Source of the DNA: Adiantum capillus-veneris
Lineage: Eukaryota; Streptophyta; Polypodiopsida; Polypodiales; Pteridaceae
Direction: 5' to 3'
Length of the DNA stretch: 64,000 bases
NCBI GenBank assembly: GCA_014529385.2
Contig: CM043959.1
Coordinates: forward strand, 93,134,529-93,198,528
The notes under the pieces were generated by a model. The model had not been told where the DNA came from. It saw nothing but the letters and a program-made list of their open reading frames with translations, and did no database searches. The first letter of the stretch is position 1. Each line of letters starts with the position of its first letter. This document shows, piece after piece, positions 33,597 to 44,822 of the stretch. The position numbers and the translations under genes are program-made.

Positions 33597-35498
33597 AGCA
33601 AACATCTCCAAGTCGAAAGTCGCCCGAAAGAAAGCATATCTTGTCAAAGCATACCAGAGACAAACTGATGACTAAAATATTGGAGGTCAAAGGAGTCAAT
33701 GATATTTCAATTGAAAATCAAGTTGCCAAAAAAGATCAGCTACAATAGATGGTCAACTTGGAATTTTTCAGGCCTGAAGTCGAAAGATCAGACAAGGATG
33801 TAGCGGACGATTCAATGTCAGAGGAAGTGGATGAAGAAATTATATGTGATCCTGAACCAGAGCAGGGACGGGCAGTCAAGGACTTTCCACTGAAGATTTC
33901 AACAAGAAGAAATGTGGATCAAAGATTCTACATAATAATGCTAATAGCACAGATAGTTCATTGCTAAGGGATGTACCCAAGAATTCAACAAAAGCAGAGA
34001 TCAAGTATCAAAGCCAAGAAAAAGACATCTCAATGTGTTCAAATGATGGCAAGAATCAAAAAGCAGAGCCGGTCATAAAGTCAGATCCTAATATTGTCTC
34101 GCCAGTGGAAAATGCCAAAGAGCCAAAGGAGACACAAATCATCATTAACTTGAACAATCAGAAGCAAATGGGGCATCAAGCACATGGAGTCTATCAAAAG
34201 ACAAACAAAGAGATCAATAAAAAGCAATGTGAACCAAAGGCCACGGTAAGCATTGCATCTGAAGAAAAGAGTCAACTTACTTCTGTCCAGATGGCAGAGG
34301 AAATTAAAGACTCAAACAGTTGTTCAAAACTAGAGGCACAAAAGACGGTTCAAGTCAGTTTAAAAGCAGAAATCACCAAAGCATGTCATCAACAAGAAAA
34401 GGTACAAACATCCCAAGTAATTACATCTCGATGTTTATCAGCAGAAGACAAGGGAAAAGCAAAAGTCCAAGGAGGCTTAACTTCTTCCTCTGAAGAACAA
34501 AAGTCCAACAAGGAGGTCACAAATGCAGTTAAACAATCAAAGCAAACAGCAGTGGCTTCAGCACCCCAGGGAAACCAAGACCAACAACCTCGACAAGAGT
34601 ATAAAAAGGCCTTTCAGCCAAAATACCCAACTCAGAGTAAACAAAGACACAAGAAGCACATCAAAACCTATGTTGCAGCCAATGACATCAATGTCAAAGA
34701 TCCAGTTTGGGTAAATGATCCTACTCTCAGCAATTCAGGTAAACAAATGGGATGGATTACCTCCCAGTACAGCTTAGAAGAGCAAGGCTACTACAGTGGT
34801 CAACCAAATGTTTGGTTACCCAAACCAAAGATATCAGGCTATACAGTAGCAAATAACTTCAAACCAAAACAACAAACAGGTAAATCAAGATCAAATTCAA
34901 CTCAAAATAGGAGATCGAACAACAGGGCTAGAAACAGGTTCAAAAACGGTTCTCAATCTAGAAGGCCTACATATCTTCAAGGGAATTTACCAACCGTGAT
35001 TCCCAAAAATGACACGGAACAGATACAATTGAATACAAAGTACATACAAAAATATTTGTGCCATCAAATATACTTCAAGCACAGGGATATTACAGAGGAC
35101 AAAAACAAATCTGGCTACCCAAGGCACCAAGACCAGATTTTACACAACTTGAAGATAATTTCAGCTACAAACACCGACAGATAAAGGTTACAGGTCCAAA
35201 AAGTCAATATGTCGTCTGTAAAAATAAGCCAACAACAAATAGCACATACGTATGGGTGCCAGAGCAGACAAACGAGCATAAGAAGATTAAAGTCATCTCC
35301 CAGTTCCAACAAAATGAAACTAGCCAGTCGTCTCAGATAATAGACCAAAAGTTACAACAAGCATTTTGGACAACCAAGGTCACCCAAGTATGGAAAAAAA
35401 AACCTACTTTGCCAATATGGTCCTTTAATAACCCTCTTTTTGAGGATCTGAGCTCTAAATGTCTAGATATATACTTTGTTGAGAGCTCAAGACAATAG
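33533..35498 (+). pseudogene. NA1 C-terminal region with W-rich repeats
   Basis: Continues in three frames (33533-33967, 33961-35184, 35058-35498) with charged, low-complexity sequence. Repeats resemble K-Q-x-W-x-P-K: DPVWVNDPT, PNVWLPKPK, KQIWLPKAP, TYVWVPEQT, TQVWKKKPT. The same repeats follow the second protease in E1 and E2, but here no protease is present. Its role is unknown; aromatic-basic repeats may bind nucleic acid. Confidence 0.55.
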
Positions 35499-36414
35499 TC
35501 AAGTCACAAAAAAAAAAAGTCAAGAGCCGGGCAGCTGAGCCGATAAATGAGCAAAGCGTTAGACCTAAGCTTCGAGTCCTAATATTTTTCTGTGGTCTAT
35601 GAGTCTAGCTAATTAGGCTACAGCTCAAGCTGGAAGAGTTGATGATTATATCAAGTCGCTCATTTTGAATAGGTGAGCATCGTCAATGTATTATTTTAAT
35701 CATGGTGGAGAGGCGAAGTGTTCAAAACAAAACGTACACGCACTTGTGCACATTAGGAGAGTGGTAACCATTGCATCAAACGCCCTTCTCGAGAGTAATG
35801 GAAGCTAGTAAAGTGAATTTAATTTACTTTTTTAGCTACATTAAACTCTGAGGAGCACCCATCAATACACTTCTCTCGCACAACATAATCTTACCCATGC
35901 ATAAATCTATGCAAGCATATCGAATGTCCCATAATTGGACATTTGCATTACGCACTCTTTATTGTTCCACCCATGCACACACCTTGCAGGTATAGGCAGC
36001 AACAAAACAACTCCAGACTCAAGGCAGATCATCGACCCTTTTCAAGGGACAGGAGGCTTAAACAATTCACTTTCACATTATTTATATAAGCCCAATCAAT
36101 TCAGTCCCTAAACAACCACCATTGTATATTCCCATAATAAGATCACATACCTTTGGGCACTTTTTCCCATGAGTTTTTTCCCCATCGGTTATCCAGGGTT
36201 TCCAGACCCTAATGCACTATACATATCCTTTTATTTTTCTTTATTCCCATAGTAAATCAAGCCAATTGCTTTTACTTGAACCCAAATGACTAATCTCATA
36301 TTCACCAACAAGTCAACCAACAGCTTATAGCTCTTCAGAACAACACTCACCACCAATTTCAAATCTCTCCAGAGCAAGCCAACCAGGCAGCGCATGAGGA
36401 CGTGCACTGAAATC
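35499..36414 (+). other. NA1 3' untranslated region
   Basis: No coding region or repeat of note between the last Gag-like frame and the polypurine tract. Confidence 0.5.
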
Positions 36415-36426
36415 GGATAGGGGGAG
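36415..36426 (+). other. NA1 polypurine tract
   Basis: GGATAGGGGGAG ends directly before the 3' LTR start TGTTTGG. Confidence 0.85.
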
Positions 36427-37089
36427 TGTTTGGCGGCTAAGTCAACAATGGCCAAACGGACCGGTAAAAGATGCTTCTAAAAAGCCTAGAGAGTATATAA
36501 CTCAAAACACACAATGTGAAAGGGGATTCTTACTCACTTGAGATAAGCTTTGTGAAGAAGGAGATGGCTATGGAGTTCTTGAGCTTCCTACGCGCGTGCA
36601 TGGACGATTCGGCCTCATGCCAATAGCTAAACTCTAACCTCTTCTCTCTCATTTGCTCATGGTGTAATCAATGCTTGATTAATCAAAGATTAGTGTCTGA
36701 TTTTTTGATTAATCTCTTTTTTTTTTTCATATCTCCCTCTTGTTTAATCATGCTCCTAAGTGTGTGTAGAGTGTTGGTGCCCGGTGTGGTCATTCTATGC
36801 TATTCTATGCTCATTGTGTGCTTGATTAGAGTTGGATTAGTGATTGATTAGAGAGTAGTGTGTGATTAAGCTTGTGTATTAGGCCGAATGGTAGAGTAAG
36901 TAGTGTGCTCTCTCCTCGTAGCAACATCAATATACCCTCTCCGTAGCTTTCTTTGTGTGTAGGTTTCACCTTCTAATCCTCCATTTGGCACGCACAAGCC
37001 ACTTGTGTGTTTCCATGCCCTAGCCGGATCCTACTCCTCGGATTGACATTATGTTGATGTCCTCCCTATGCTAGGATGACGTTCTAACA
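36427..37089 (+). repeat. NA1 3' LTR (663 bp, internally deleted)
   Basis: Matches the 5' LTR outside a roughly 300-base gap after AAAAGATGCT. A CT at both ends of the gap suggests microhomology-mediated deletion. About a dozen other substitutions separate the two LTRs. Confidence 0.93.
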
Positions 37090-37094
37090 TGGAT

Positions 37095-38237
37095 GTTGTT
37101 ATCACCAAGGCATATCTCTAGAGGGTGTTCTAGATAAGTGATGCTGGATAGCCAGTGTAGGTGATATGTCATATGATGGGTGGCGCCCATATCAAGTAGC
37201 TAGATATTGGGATATGAAGTAGCTATAGTGGTGGCATATAGTTGGAAAGGATAAGATGGGCTATCATAAGTAGATATGTCAGCATAATGAGCTTGACCAT
37301 AAATAGAAGGAGATGGTCGGCCATGGCGTGTCCTCCCTTGGGGTAAGAAGAATATAGATTAGGATGAGAGATAGGACAATTACCTTGATTTTGTGGTTGC
37401 CAACAGTCCTTTGTGAGGTGTCCAAAGCAATGACAGTTGGTGCATTACTTTGAATTTTGGTGATTATGGTGGCTTTGAAACTGCAACTTTCTTCCAAAAT
37501 TATTGTGTTGTCGAGGAGGGCTTGAATGTTGAGGCTTCTTGTTGCTGTTGTAAGGGCGTGAGTTTCTTGTCATAGTGACAAGTGCTGTGGACTTTTGCAA
37601 GCTGCTAGTGTGGTCACAAAGTGTTTCCTCCTGATCGATCTTGGCTACAAGATTCTAAAGCTGCAAGTTACCGTAGTGGCTTGTGTAGTGATAAAGGCTC
37701 TTCATGATGCAGGTAGGGAAGCCAATAAGAGCATACTTTGAAGCTCTCCAAGGATGGCAAGCCTTGAGATAAGTACTTCATCTAGAAGTATTTTCTACGT
37801 CTCCAAAAACTTGAAGGATGACTGACCTCTTGCATGGTAGTGTTTACCAACTCCTAGATCAGGGAAACTTGGTAAACGAGGTTAGTGTGCTCATAGTTCT
37901 TCTCAAAGAACTTCCAAATGGCACTAGCAGTAGTTATCTTTTTCACCATTTGGACTTGCCAATCTTGGCAATGGAGAATGAGCTCCATCTTGGCACTATT
38001 GTTTCGACTATGCCAAGTATTATAGGTGTCGATGAAGTATGTTGAATCTTTGTCTTTGAGGTCTTTGGGGTGGTCAGGTTGCTCTTCAAATCCTGATGTG
38101 ACGGCACAAAGTTGCGGCTGCATGAGGTAGAGTTCCATCCGAATCTTCCACACTTGATAGTTTGTGCTGTTAAGCTTGTCGATAATGTAGCGGGACTTGT
38201 AGGTGGATGCGGAATATGAAGAAGCGAACTCGTCCAT
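37095..38237 (-). pseudogene. Copia A Gag and start of protease
   Basis: The ATG at 38237 starts copia Gag (YIIDKLNSTNYQVWKIRMEL, SAIWKFFEKNYE). Downstream are a zinc knuckle CTNCHCFGHLTKDC and the protease start LLDMGATHHMTYH, where the usual D-S-G is D-M-G. The frame breaks several times, including a stop just before the knuckle. It reads into GDNN at 37095, where NA1 is inserted, and resumes at 26640. Confidence 0.8.
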
Positions 38238-38353
38238 ATTTTGAGGTTCCGGATTCCTTGAAAAGAATGGAGAGTGAGGCTTTGAGTGTGAGCTAGAGAG
38301 GATGGAATGCTCTTAGTGCTAATTAAAAAAAAAAACTAATCTTAAGTTCTATT

Positions 38354-38365
38354 GCTCTAATACCA
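38354..38365 (-). other. Copia A primer-binding site
   Basis: Minus strand TGGTATTAGAGC abuts the 5' LTR; one base from the initiator tRNA-Met site TGGTATCAGAGC. Confidence 0.85.
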
Positions 38366-38698
38366 TGTGAGAACTTAGAGATTAACTTAAATGTGATTAA
38401 TATCACTGTTAATTAATATGCTAATGTCAAGACATAAGAGAGTGCAAGATAGAAATAGAGCAATGACAATAGATTGCACTTAAATTGAGAAAGAACACCT
38501 TGTTACAAATGAGGTAAGCTAATGGGATTTATATACAAGTTGAGGGAGTGAGGAATATCCATCACATGTGAATTATAGGTAAGTTGGAATAGACACATGT
38601 TGAGACTTACATAGGTGGAAGGAGTCCATGTGGAAATTAGGGAATAGAGGTAGGTGGAACGAAGTCTACACTTAATAAAGTAATAAGTTACTTTTACA
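38366..38698 (-). repeat. Copia A 5' LTR
   Basis: 333 bp, the partner of 24012-24344, followed by the target duplication ACCTT. Confidence 0.95.
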
Positions 38699-39785
38699 AC
38701 CTTGACTTACCATCTAGTGCTCCTCACTCATGGGTGGCTCCAAATAGTGCCCTTGGATCTCTATGCACCCCGTTCTCCTGCGGCGCACTCTTTTTTCTTT
38801 GCTTGTAGACGGCTTCAACTATTTATCCATGTGCTCCTTCCGTTTGTTAGCTGGTCCATTATTTTGTTTTAAAAATAGCTCATTGACTTCTTTTTTTTTA
38901 AGTCTTTAGCACTCATTCACGGCCTTGGGCACATGTCTGCCAATCATTGTCGAGCTCAACCTTGAAGGTGCATGCATAGGTAATTGCTTTGGAGAAAAAC
39001 CTTCCTTGCCACATTTGTATTAACATATACCACAACCAATGCATTCCAAGAAACAATATCCCAAACAATAAGCTCTCGAAGCAATTATTATGCTTTTTGA
39101 AGTATGCCACATTGGTATACTTAATGAATAAGTCATCGCAAAGTACTTCATTTGACTTACATATCAACCAGAAGCATTACCAGTTGCAATACCCTCTCCA
39201 AACACTTAGTTGGTGGTGAAAAAAAACTCATTCCATGGCTCTCTCTTGGCATACTTTTTGACCAAAAAGTACTTTAAAACTTGATCTACTTCTCAAAATG
39301 CACCACCTTTGGTATACATTTTTTCTACTTCCATGTTGAGCATATCTTCGCGCAATCATGATGATTCCGTCCAAGGAATGATAATGCCTAAAAATTGTGT
39401 CTTGACCGAGCTTCACCTTGTGGACGTGGAGCATCATGACAACAATGTCCTAAAGTTTGTCATCAAGCTAGATGAGTGCAAGCTTGTAAAAGAGATGAAG
39501 GTTGAGCGAGTCACAACTATACTCATGAATAGAGCGTTGGATACAAGCATTTGGACCAGATGATCCCAAAAACTTAGTGTGCAATCCGAGAACAACATTT
39601 TTGTTCTTGCAACCTTGAAGGTGAGTTAACGTTATGTTGAAGCTCAATTAACATTACATTTTCCTTGTATGCTTTAGAATGCACATTCCAAAAAGCTTAA
39701 AATTATCTTTCTAGGTGCCACTTGAGAACTTCAATATATTGAATTGGGTTTTCCATCAAACTAGCATCCCAAAAATATAAGAAAT
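38699..39785. other. Right flank of copia A, no gene recognised
   Basis: Continues the pre-insertion sequence from 24011. Short ORFs on both strands lack motifs. Confidence 0.45.
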
Positions 39786-40930
39786 GGAAAGAAGCTACAT
39801 GTGGAGGGCATGGGATCCTACACAGTGGAGTGGCACATGACGGGAGATCTAAAGACCTTGAAATGCATCTACAACATTTTTAAAGGAGTAACAAGCAAAA
39901 GCCCTTTCTTATATTGCATGGGAGGGGTTCACATCCTGGACAAGCCATATTGGAGAAGAGCCTCGGACAAGCATCTTTGTGACCCCAATGTTTGAGCCAT
40001 TTTGGATATCTCACTTTCCAAAGTGCACATATGCACAATGCATGCACTTTGTAGGATAATAGAAAAAATAATGCTTTTCTACATCTTTTTTGCTTGGACT
40101 ACTCGATCTCTCCTTTCAAAGCAAAGGGCAATCTCAACTTTGGAGACAGTCTTCTTAGAGATGGGTTTTCATAGAGGACATGTTAAGATAGAGCAAAATG
40201 AAGATACTTTTAAGAATGGCCAGGATGTTCCAAAGATGTTTGTCTATTGGTGGTGTGAAATCTCAACTCTTCCTATCAATGCCTATGACTAGAAGAAAAC
40301 TCAAAATTCACAGTGCATAAGAAAGACAAGCATTGAGATACAATAGGTGGAAAAATTTGCACAATGATGTAGTTGATCATGTAGACAATGGTGCAACAAG
40401 GACTCAGAAGGCAAAGGTATCAAAACCTTGGACACAATCTTCAAGTTTTGTGAATTGAACTCATGGAATGAAGCCAACTATGAGAATTTCCAAGAAGCAC
40501 AGTACATTCATAAGTGCGTGGACAAATCAACATATCACTCACTACATGGTAATGTAATCGATTTGATGATATGCTAATATTTTGAACTGCAAATATATAT
40601 CCAAGTATAATATTTGTGCTTGCTTTATGCATAGCAAATTATCTCTAATCACATGCCTTGGTTTGCAAGGGAATATGATAGCTTGGGTATCTGGTCTACA
40701 CGGGGCATGGAGAGAACCCACTACTAAGCTTGTACGGGATATTCCAGCCACACTTGGCATGGAGGTGGTGTAAACAAATCCAATATCTTAGAGGAGCTAC
40801 ATCAATAAACGTATCAAAAACTTATGCATATGTCACATCATAAGGAACAAGTCAAAGACAATCAGACTGGCCATGCATTGAGATTAGCTACTAAAAACCG
40901 ACAAAGGAGGGAGCTATGAGAGTTATCCTC
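39786..40930 (+). pseudogene. Decayed unidentified gene
   Basis: One frame from about 39786 to 40292 has a single stop (39996, TGA) and reads like real protein: GSYTVEWHMTGDLKTLKC, SKSPFLYCMGG, LSKVHICTMHALCRIIEK, FAWTTRS. After 40380 other frames continue in similar style (NYENFQEAQYIHKCV; MPWFAREYDSLG). His/Cys-rich segments suggest a metal-binding or nuclease-like fold, possibly of transposon origin, but I cannot name the family. Confidence 0.4.
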
Positions 40931-42479
40931 TGTGACAAGATGACATGCAGATTGGTTGCTACAAAAACAACACAAGGGAATGGTTTGGACAACACCATTG
41001 CAAGTTGTGCCATAACTCCATACACAAACCTTAATGTATCTAGAAGACTTTATGTAATTTCAACTTTCCATAATGTGAATGATGATTGCAAAAAAATATA
41101 ATACTTTGCAAGATTTTGGTACCAAATCAATCTTACTTTGATGCATAAAAAATTTAGATTTTGACTATTTTTAGTCATCAAGAAATGATACAAAATACTA
41201 TGGCCTCTATCCCTTATCCGAAGTGCCCCACCTTGTGCCTTGGTCTTTTTAAGTAATGTTGATAGACAACTTTTGGCTTGAGCAAAGTAGTGTGTATATG
41301 CATGGACATAAGTACAAAAAGGTGTAAATACATACATTTGAAACCTTCACAAAGTGATTTTGAGTTTTAAACATGATGCAATGTGTACACATTGTAAATA
41401 GTCAGGTCTACGTGCCGACAGTCAGGTTCACATACATGCTTGGATAGGGTGTTGAAGCATTATATGTGGTTTGAAGTGGATTATTTTGGCTCTAGGGAAT
41501 TTTTTTTATCTTTCTAGAATGTAAATAATGCAAGTGGGAAGTGTGGGCACTCTTATCCCGCCCCAAAAGTTTAATACTTGCAATAACTGTCTATTTGTGG
41601 TGCCCGATTTGCAGTGATGTACAAACTGCCCTAGAAGTGGTAAAAAATAGAATGTGTATGTGAAAATGAAGTCTTGTATCAAGGATTAATCCTACAAAAT
41701 GTGGTGGATTTTGGAGTCCGTTTGGTATAATCTCTGTGAATAATTCTCGTCAGGGGTCAAAACTGGCCAAAATTGGCCCTAAACAAGTCAAAATATGGTT
41801 AAAGATGGTGTGAAAAGGCAAAAATCTGCCACATCACTCATGATTCCATGAGTGTCCAGGATTGGGCAGTACTTGTGAATTTCATTATTAGCACTTTCGC
41901 CTCTTGCATGAAGGAGAAAGCACGGTTACTACAGGTGGTCCTATGTAGTCTCGTCTTGTTCGCGTCCTTTTTTTGAGTGTGTGGAGGAGTGACTGAGAGT
42001 TTCTTCTCTTCAATTTTTCACTTGGGAGACTCTACAAAAGTTTTGAGGTTTCCATGGATGTGTGTATGCAAGGAATTGAGGGAAGAAGGTGTGGCTTTTT
42101 GCAAGACTATGTGACCTTGTATCGGTGCCATTAGGGTTTGAAGCTACACCAAAGAGTCCAACATAGTCGTGTTTGGTGAAGCTTTTGCAATGTTTTGAGA
42201 AAGGCATTTTGTGGATGGAGTTTCTTGAGTTCTTGATGGTTTGAGGAAGGTCTTTTGTGGTTTAAGTTTTTTGAGTTCTAGCTTTTAGTGTCCCCAGGTC
42301 AATTTGTGCTATTGTTCTCTTGCTAGTCGTGATAATTGCTAATTCAGATGTTCCAATGGCCTTGTCTTGTTCCTGGTTCTAAGTAGTTGACTCTTGTCTA
42401 GTATCTTGACTGGTGCCTGCTCTTGTCCCCATTTCCTTTTTCCAAACTTTGTCAGCATTGGGGTTGGGTGGAAGGTAGG
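40931..42479. other. Spacer before E2, no gene seen
   Basis: AT-rich DNA. The part after about 41700 resembles the spacer style of the gypsy elements (GGAGTCCGTTTG-type text) but has no boundary I can define. Confidence 0.4.
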
Positions 42480-43376
42480 TGTTGGACGGATACGCCGCGA
42501 CGGACGCCAGCACGGCGAGAACTCACCTAACATATAATGTCAGCTAAGGCCAAAGCTCGACCCACAGGCGCGTGAAAGCAAGCATAAGGTGTCAACCTAC
42601 ACTCAACCGACTCCTAACTAATTCCTACATAGGTCTCTACCAATTGTCTAAGTCACAGTCTTCAAGAGTGAATAAGAGGAAACTTCCTACAACGCTGTCT
42701 AGAGCTGAACACCCATTAAACAATCTCGAAACACCATAGGAGACCCTACTAATACCAATAGGTCGCTCTCCCTATGGTCTATAAACCAAAACCCCAACCC
42801 AAAACACCCGGTGCAAAATCCCGTATGATGTCTCGCTGAAATTTGCAAGTCTTCGTTTCCAAAATCTAAAGTGCCTAATGTGTAGCTCTACTCAATGTGA
42901 ACGCGTGCATATGCTGCAATGCAAAATCGGACAACGTATGCTCACCAAATCAACAGATGAAGCTCGTAGAAGGAGCTCGCAAAACCAGACCGTACGCGCA
43001 CAATGTAGATATCGGCGCGTAGCTCTCGTCGGGTGCAACACGTTGCACTTCTCCGCAATCGATTCCGACCACCAGTGCACACGTAGCATCAAGATGAAGC
43101 GCACACTCTCTCTCGTACAGAGTACACTCACTCACAGACTTCAAAACTTGTTTTTAAAATGACAAAAAGGTTTTTTCATTAAGGTCAAAAAGTGGTATAC
43201 ATACCTTACAATTCTCAAACCCTAAAGTTCCAAAATCAACCACCTACTCAATCTAACTTCTGTAAGTCTCAATATTTACAAGGTGAAAATTCAGGTTTCC
43301 TCAATAAATGAATAATTACAAAAAATGATAATCTTCTGAGTAGTTAGTTTCCGTGGGGTGTGTCCAGCTTCTAACA
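42480..43376 (-). repeat. E2 3' LTR (897 bp)
   Basis: In plus sense TGTTGGACGG to GCTTCTAACA, next to a polypurine tract. It shares the layout and many short blocks with the E1 5' LTR (GCGAGAACTCA, GACCC-CAGGCGCGTG, AATGTGTAGCTCTACTCA, CGCGTAGCTCTCG). It contains CGTATGATGTC at 42822-42832, an exact half of the E1 palindrome. The CT tract of E1 is only a short CTCTCTCT here. Confidence 0.85.
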
Positions 43377-43388
43377 CTCCCCCCCTCC
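43377..43388 (-). other. E2 polypurine tract
   Basis: Minus strand GGAGGGGGGGAG, the same as in E1, abuts the LTR. Confidence 0.85.
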
Positions 43389-43429
43389 TTGCTCATGCCA
43401 TCACTGACATGGCCCGCTGAGCTGCTTCT

Positions 43430-44822
43430 TCATCGTATGGTTTCACGCATCTTGATCAGTGATTCATATCTTGCATGTAGATTCATCATTGTTGGTCCAA
43501 AAATATCAGTGTTTATTGTGAAGAAGCCGATGTAGAACGCTTCTTCAAAGGCTTGGAGGTGATAGGATGGTAGAAACATTATCCGTTGATACAACGCATG
43601 TATCACCTCCTTGGAAGGCTGACCAGACAGATCATAGGCACATCTGTAAGTATCTTGGAAGAAGAAGATACTGTCTATCACCTGGCCTGGCTTGAATGTC
43701 TCAAATACTGCTAAAAGGGTTTTGCAGATTTTCTTCATCATGATGCACGTAAGGTCAGGTGAGCCAGTGAACAATTTGATGGCACTCGTTAGGGTTTTCA
43801 CCATGTATTGGACACTTATTCTCTCACCTACCTTCAAGCCCGTCAGCTTAGGATAATTCAGCCAGGTGGGTTGGCTCCTTTGTAATATCTCCTGGCCTTC
43901 CACGTCCTGATCCTTGGTAGAGGACAAAAGCTGAGGTTGTCTCTGATGTTTTTCGGTGACTCTACCAAATGGATTAGGTATTGTGGGTACTTTGTGAGCC
44001 AAGCCTTCCTCCATTTGGGCTGAGAGTCAACTATTAGCCTGACCCCTTCTGGTTGGGAGATACCTGCATTGTAGAGTGGCACGGTCGGCTCTTCTCTAAT
44101 CCTCTTATTGATGGTGGCGGCTTTATATTTCAGCAATGGATATGGGAGAGAGGGTTGAAGCCAGCCTGAGGTTGCTGACGTCAATCTTCTGGATGGTCAT
44201 GGACTTGAAAACCCTCTACTCCCACTCCACGGCTTCCTTTCTTGTCTCTCTGATCTCCACCTCTATTGCCTTACGCAGCTTTTCTTCCTCCTCTTGTGTC
44301 AGATCTTGCGTCTCTTGAGAGGATCCTTCTAGGATTTCCTCTTGCATAGGTGTGTCCACAGGATTTGCCACATTTTCTAAATCTATGCCTTCATTGGTTG
44401 CTGGCCCTGTGCCCTCTTGCTCTCCGGCGTGCTGTCCTCTCAGCTCCTCAATCTGCTTTAGGAGTTTTTGTTTTTCTGTTTCAGCTTCTTTGCCCATATT
44501 TACGAGGAGGTCGTTCAATTCAACGTATATCTTTTCCGCCTCCTCGAGCTTTCTTTTGATAATGTCTAACTCCTCTTGCATGGCTTTTTGTTCTTCTTCC
44601 ATTCGTGTTTGCAGAACAATAGACCCTTCTGCCATCAATCAATCTTTGCTTTTTCTCTAAAGTCAGCTCCTTCTGACGTTCTTGCATCTGTTCTTCATAA
44701 AGTTGGCTTTCCATAGTGATGTGAGTCGAGCTAGTACCTCGGACTCTGGCAGGAGATGCCCGTAGCCTCTGGATGGTTTGATCTTTCACTTTGAGCAAAT
44801 CCTTGAGCTCAAGGACCTCATC
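43430..44822 (-). pseudogene. E2 accessory protein, C-terminal part (broken)
   Basis: Continues after an in-frame TAG at 44823. Pieces: 44798-44520 (coiled coil), 44638-44216 (QEELDIIKRKLEEAEKIYVEL), 44184-43858 (VDSQPKWRKAWLTKYP) and 44014-43430 (KLFTGSPDLTCIMMKKIC, LYQRIMFLPSYHLQAFEEAF). The last two align closely with the E1 C-terminal domain. At least three frameshifts. Confidence 0.75.

Larger units (their letters stand above)
26641..37089 (+). mobile_element. NA1: non-autonomous LTR retrotransposon nested in copia A
   Basis: LTRs at 26641-27605 and 36427-37089, primer site for tRNA-Asp, polypurine tract, and a perfect target duplication TGGAT (26636-26640 and 37090-37094). The joined flanks restore a continuous copia reading frame across the site. 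The interior carries a 4.2-kb leader and broken Gag-like ORFs, but no protease, RT, RNase H or integrase that I can find, so it would depend on enzymes from another element. The primer site, zinc knuckle and W-repeats link it to the E1/E2 lineage. Confidence 0.92.
24012..38698 (-). mobile_element. Copia A: Ty1/copia element split by NA1
   Basis: Identical-length LTRs (24012-24344 and 38366-38698, 333 bp) with TG/CA ends, a tRNA-Met primer site, a polypurine tract and a perfect 5-bp target duplication ACCTT (24007-24011 and 38699-38703). Removing NA1 and one TGGAT leaves 4233 bp. The minus-strand interior encodes Gag, protease and integrase, and then only the first residues of RT, so most of RT and RNase H is missing. 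Confidence 0.93.

Noticed and set aside
38354-38365. tRNA gene near GCTCTAATACCA, and likewise at 62015 and 47930
   Set aside because: These are short primer-binding sites next to LTRs; no cloverleaf is present.
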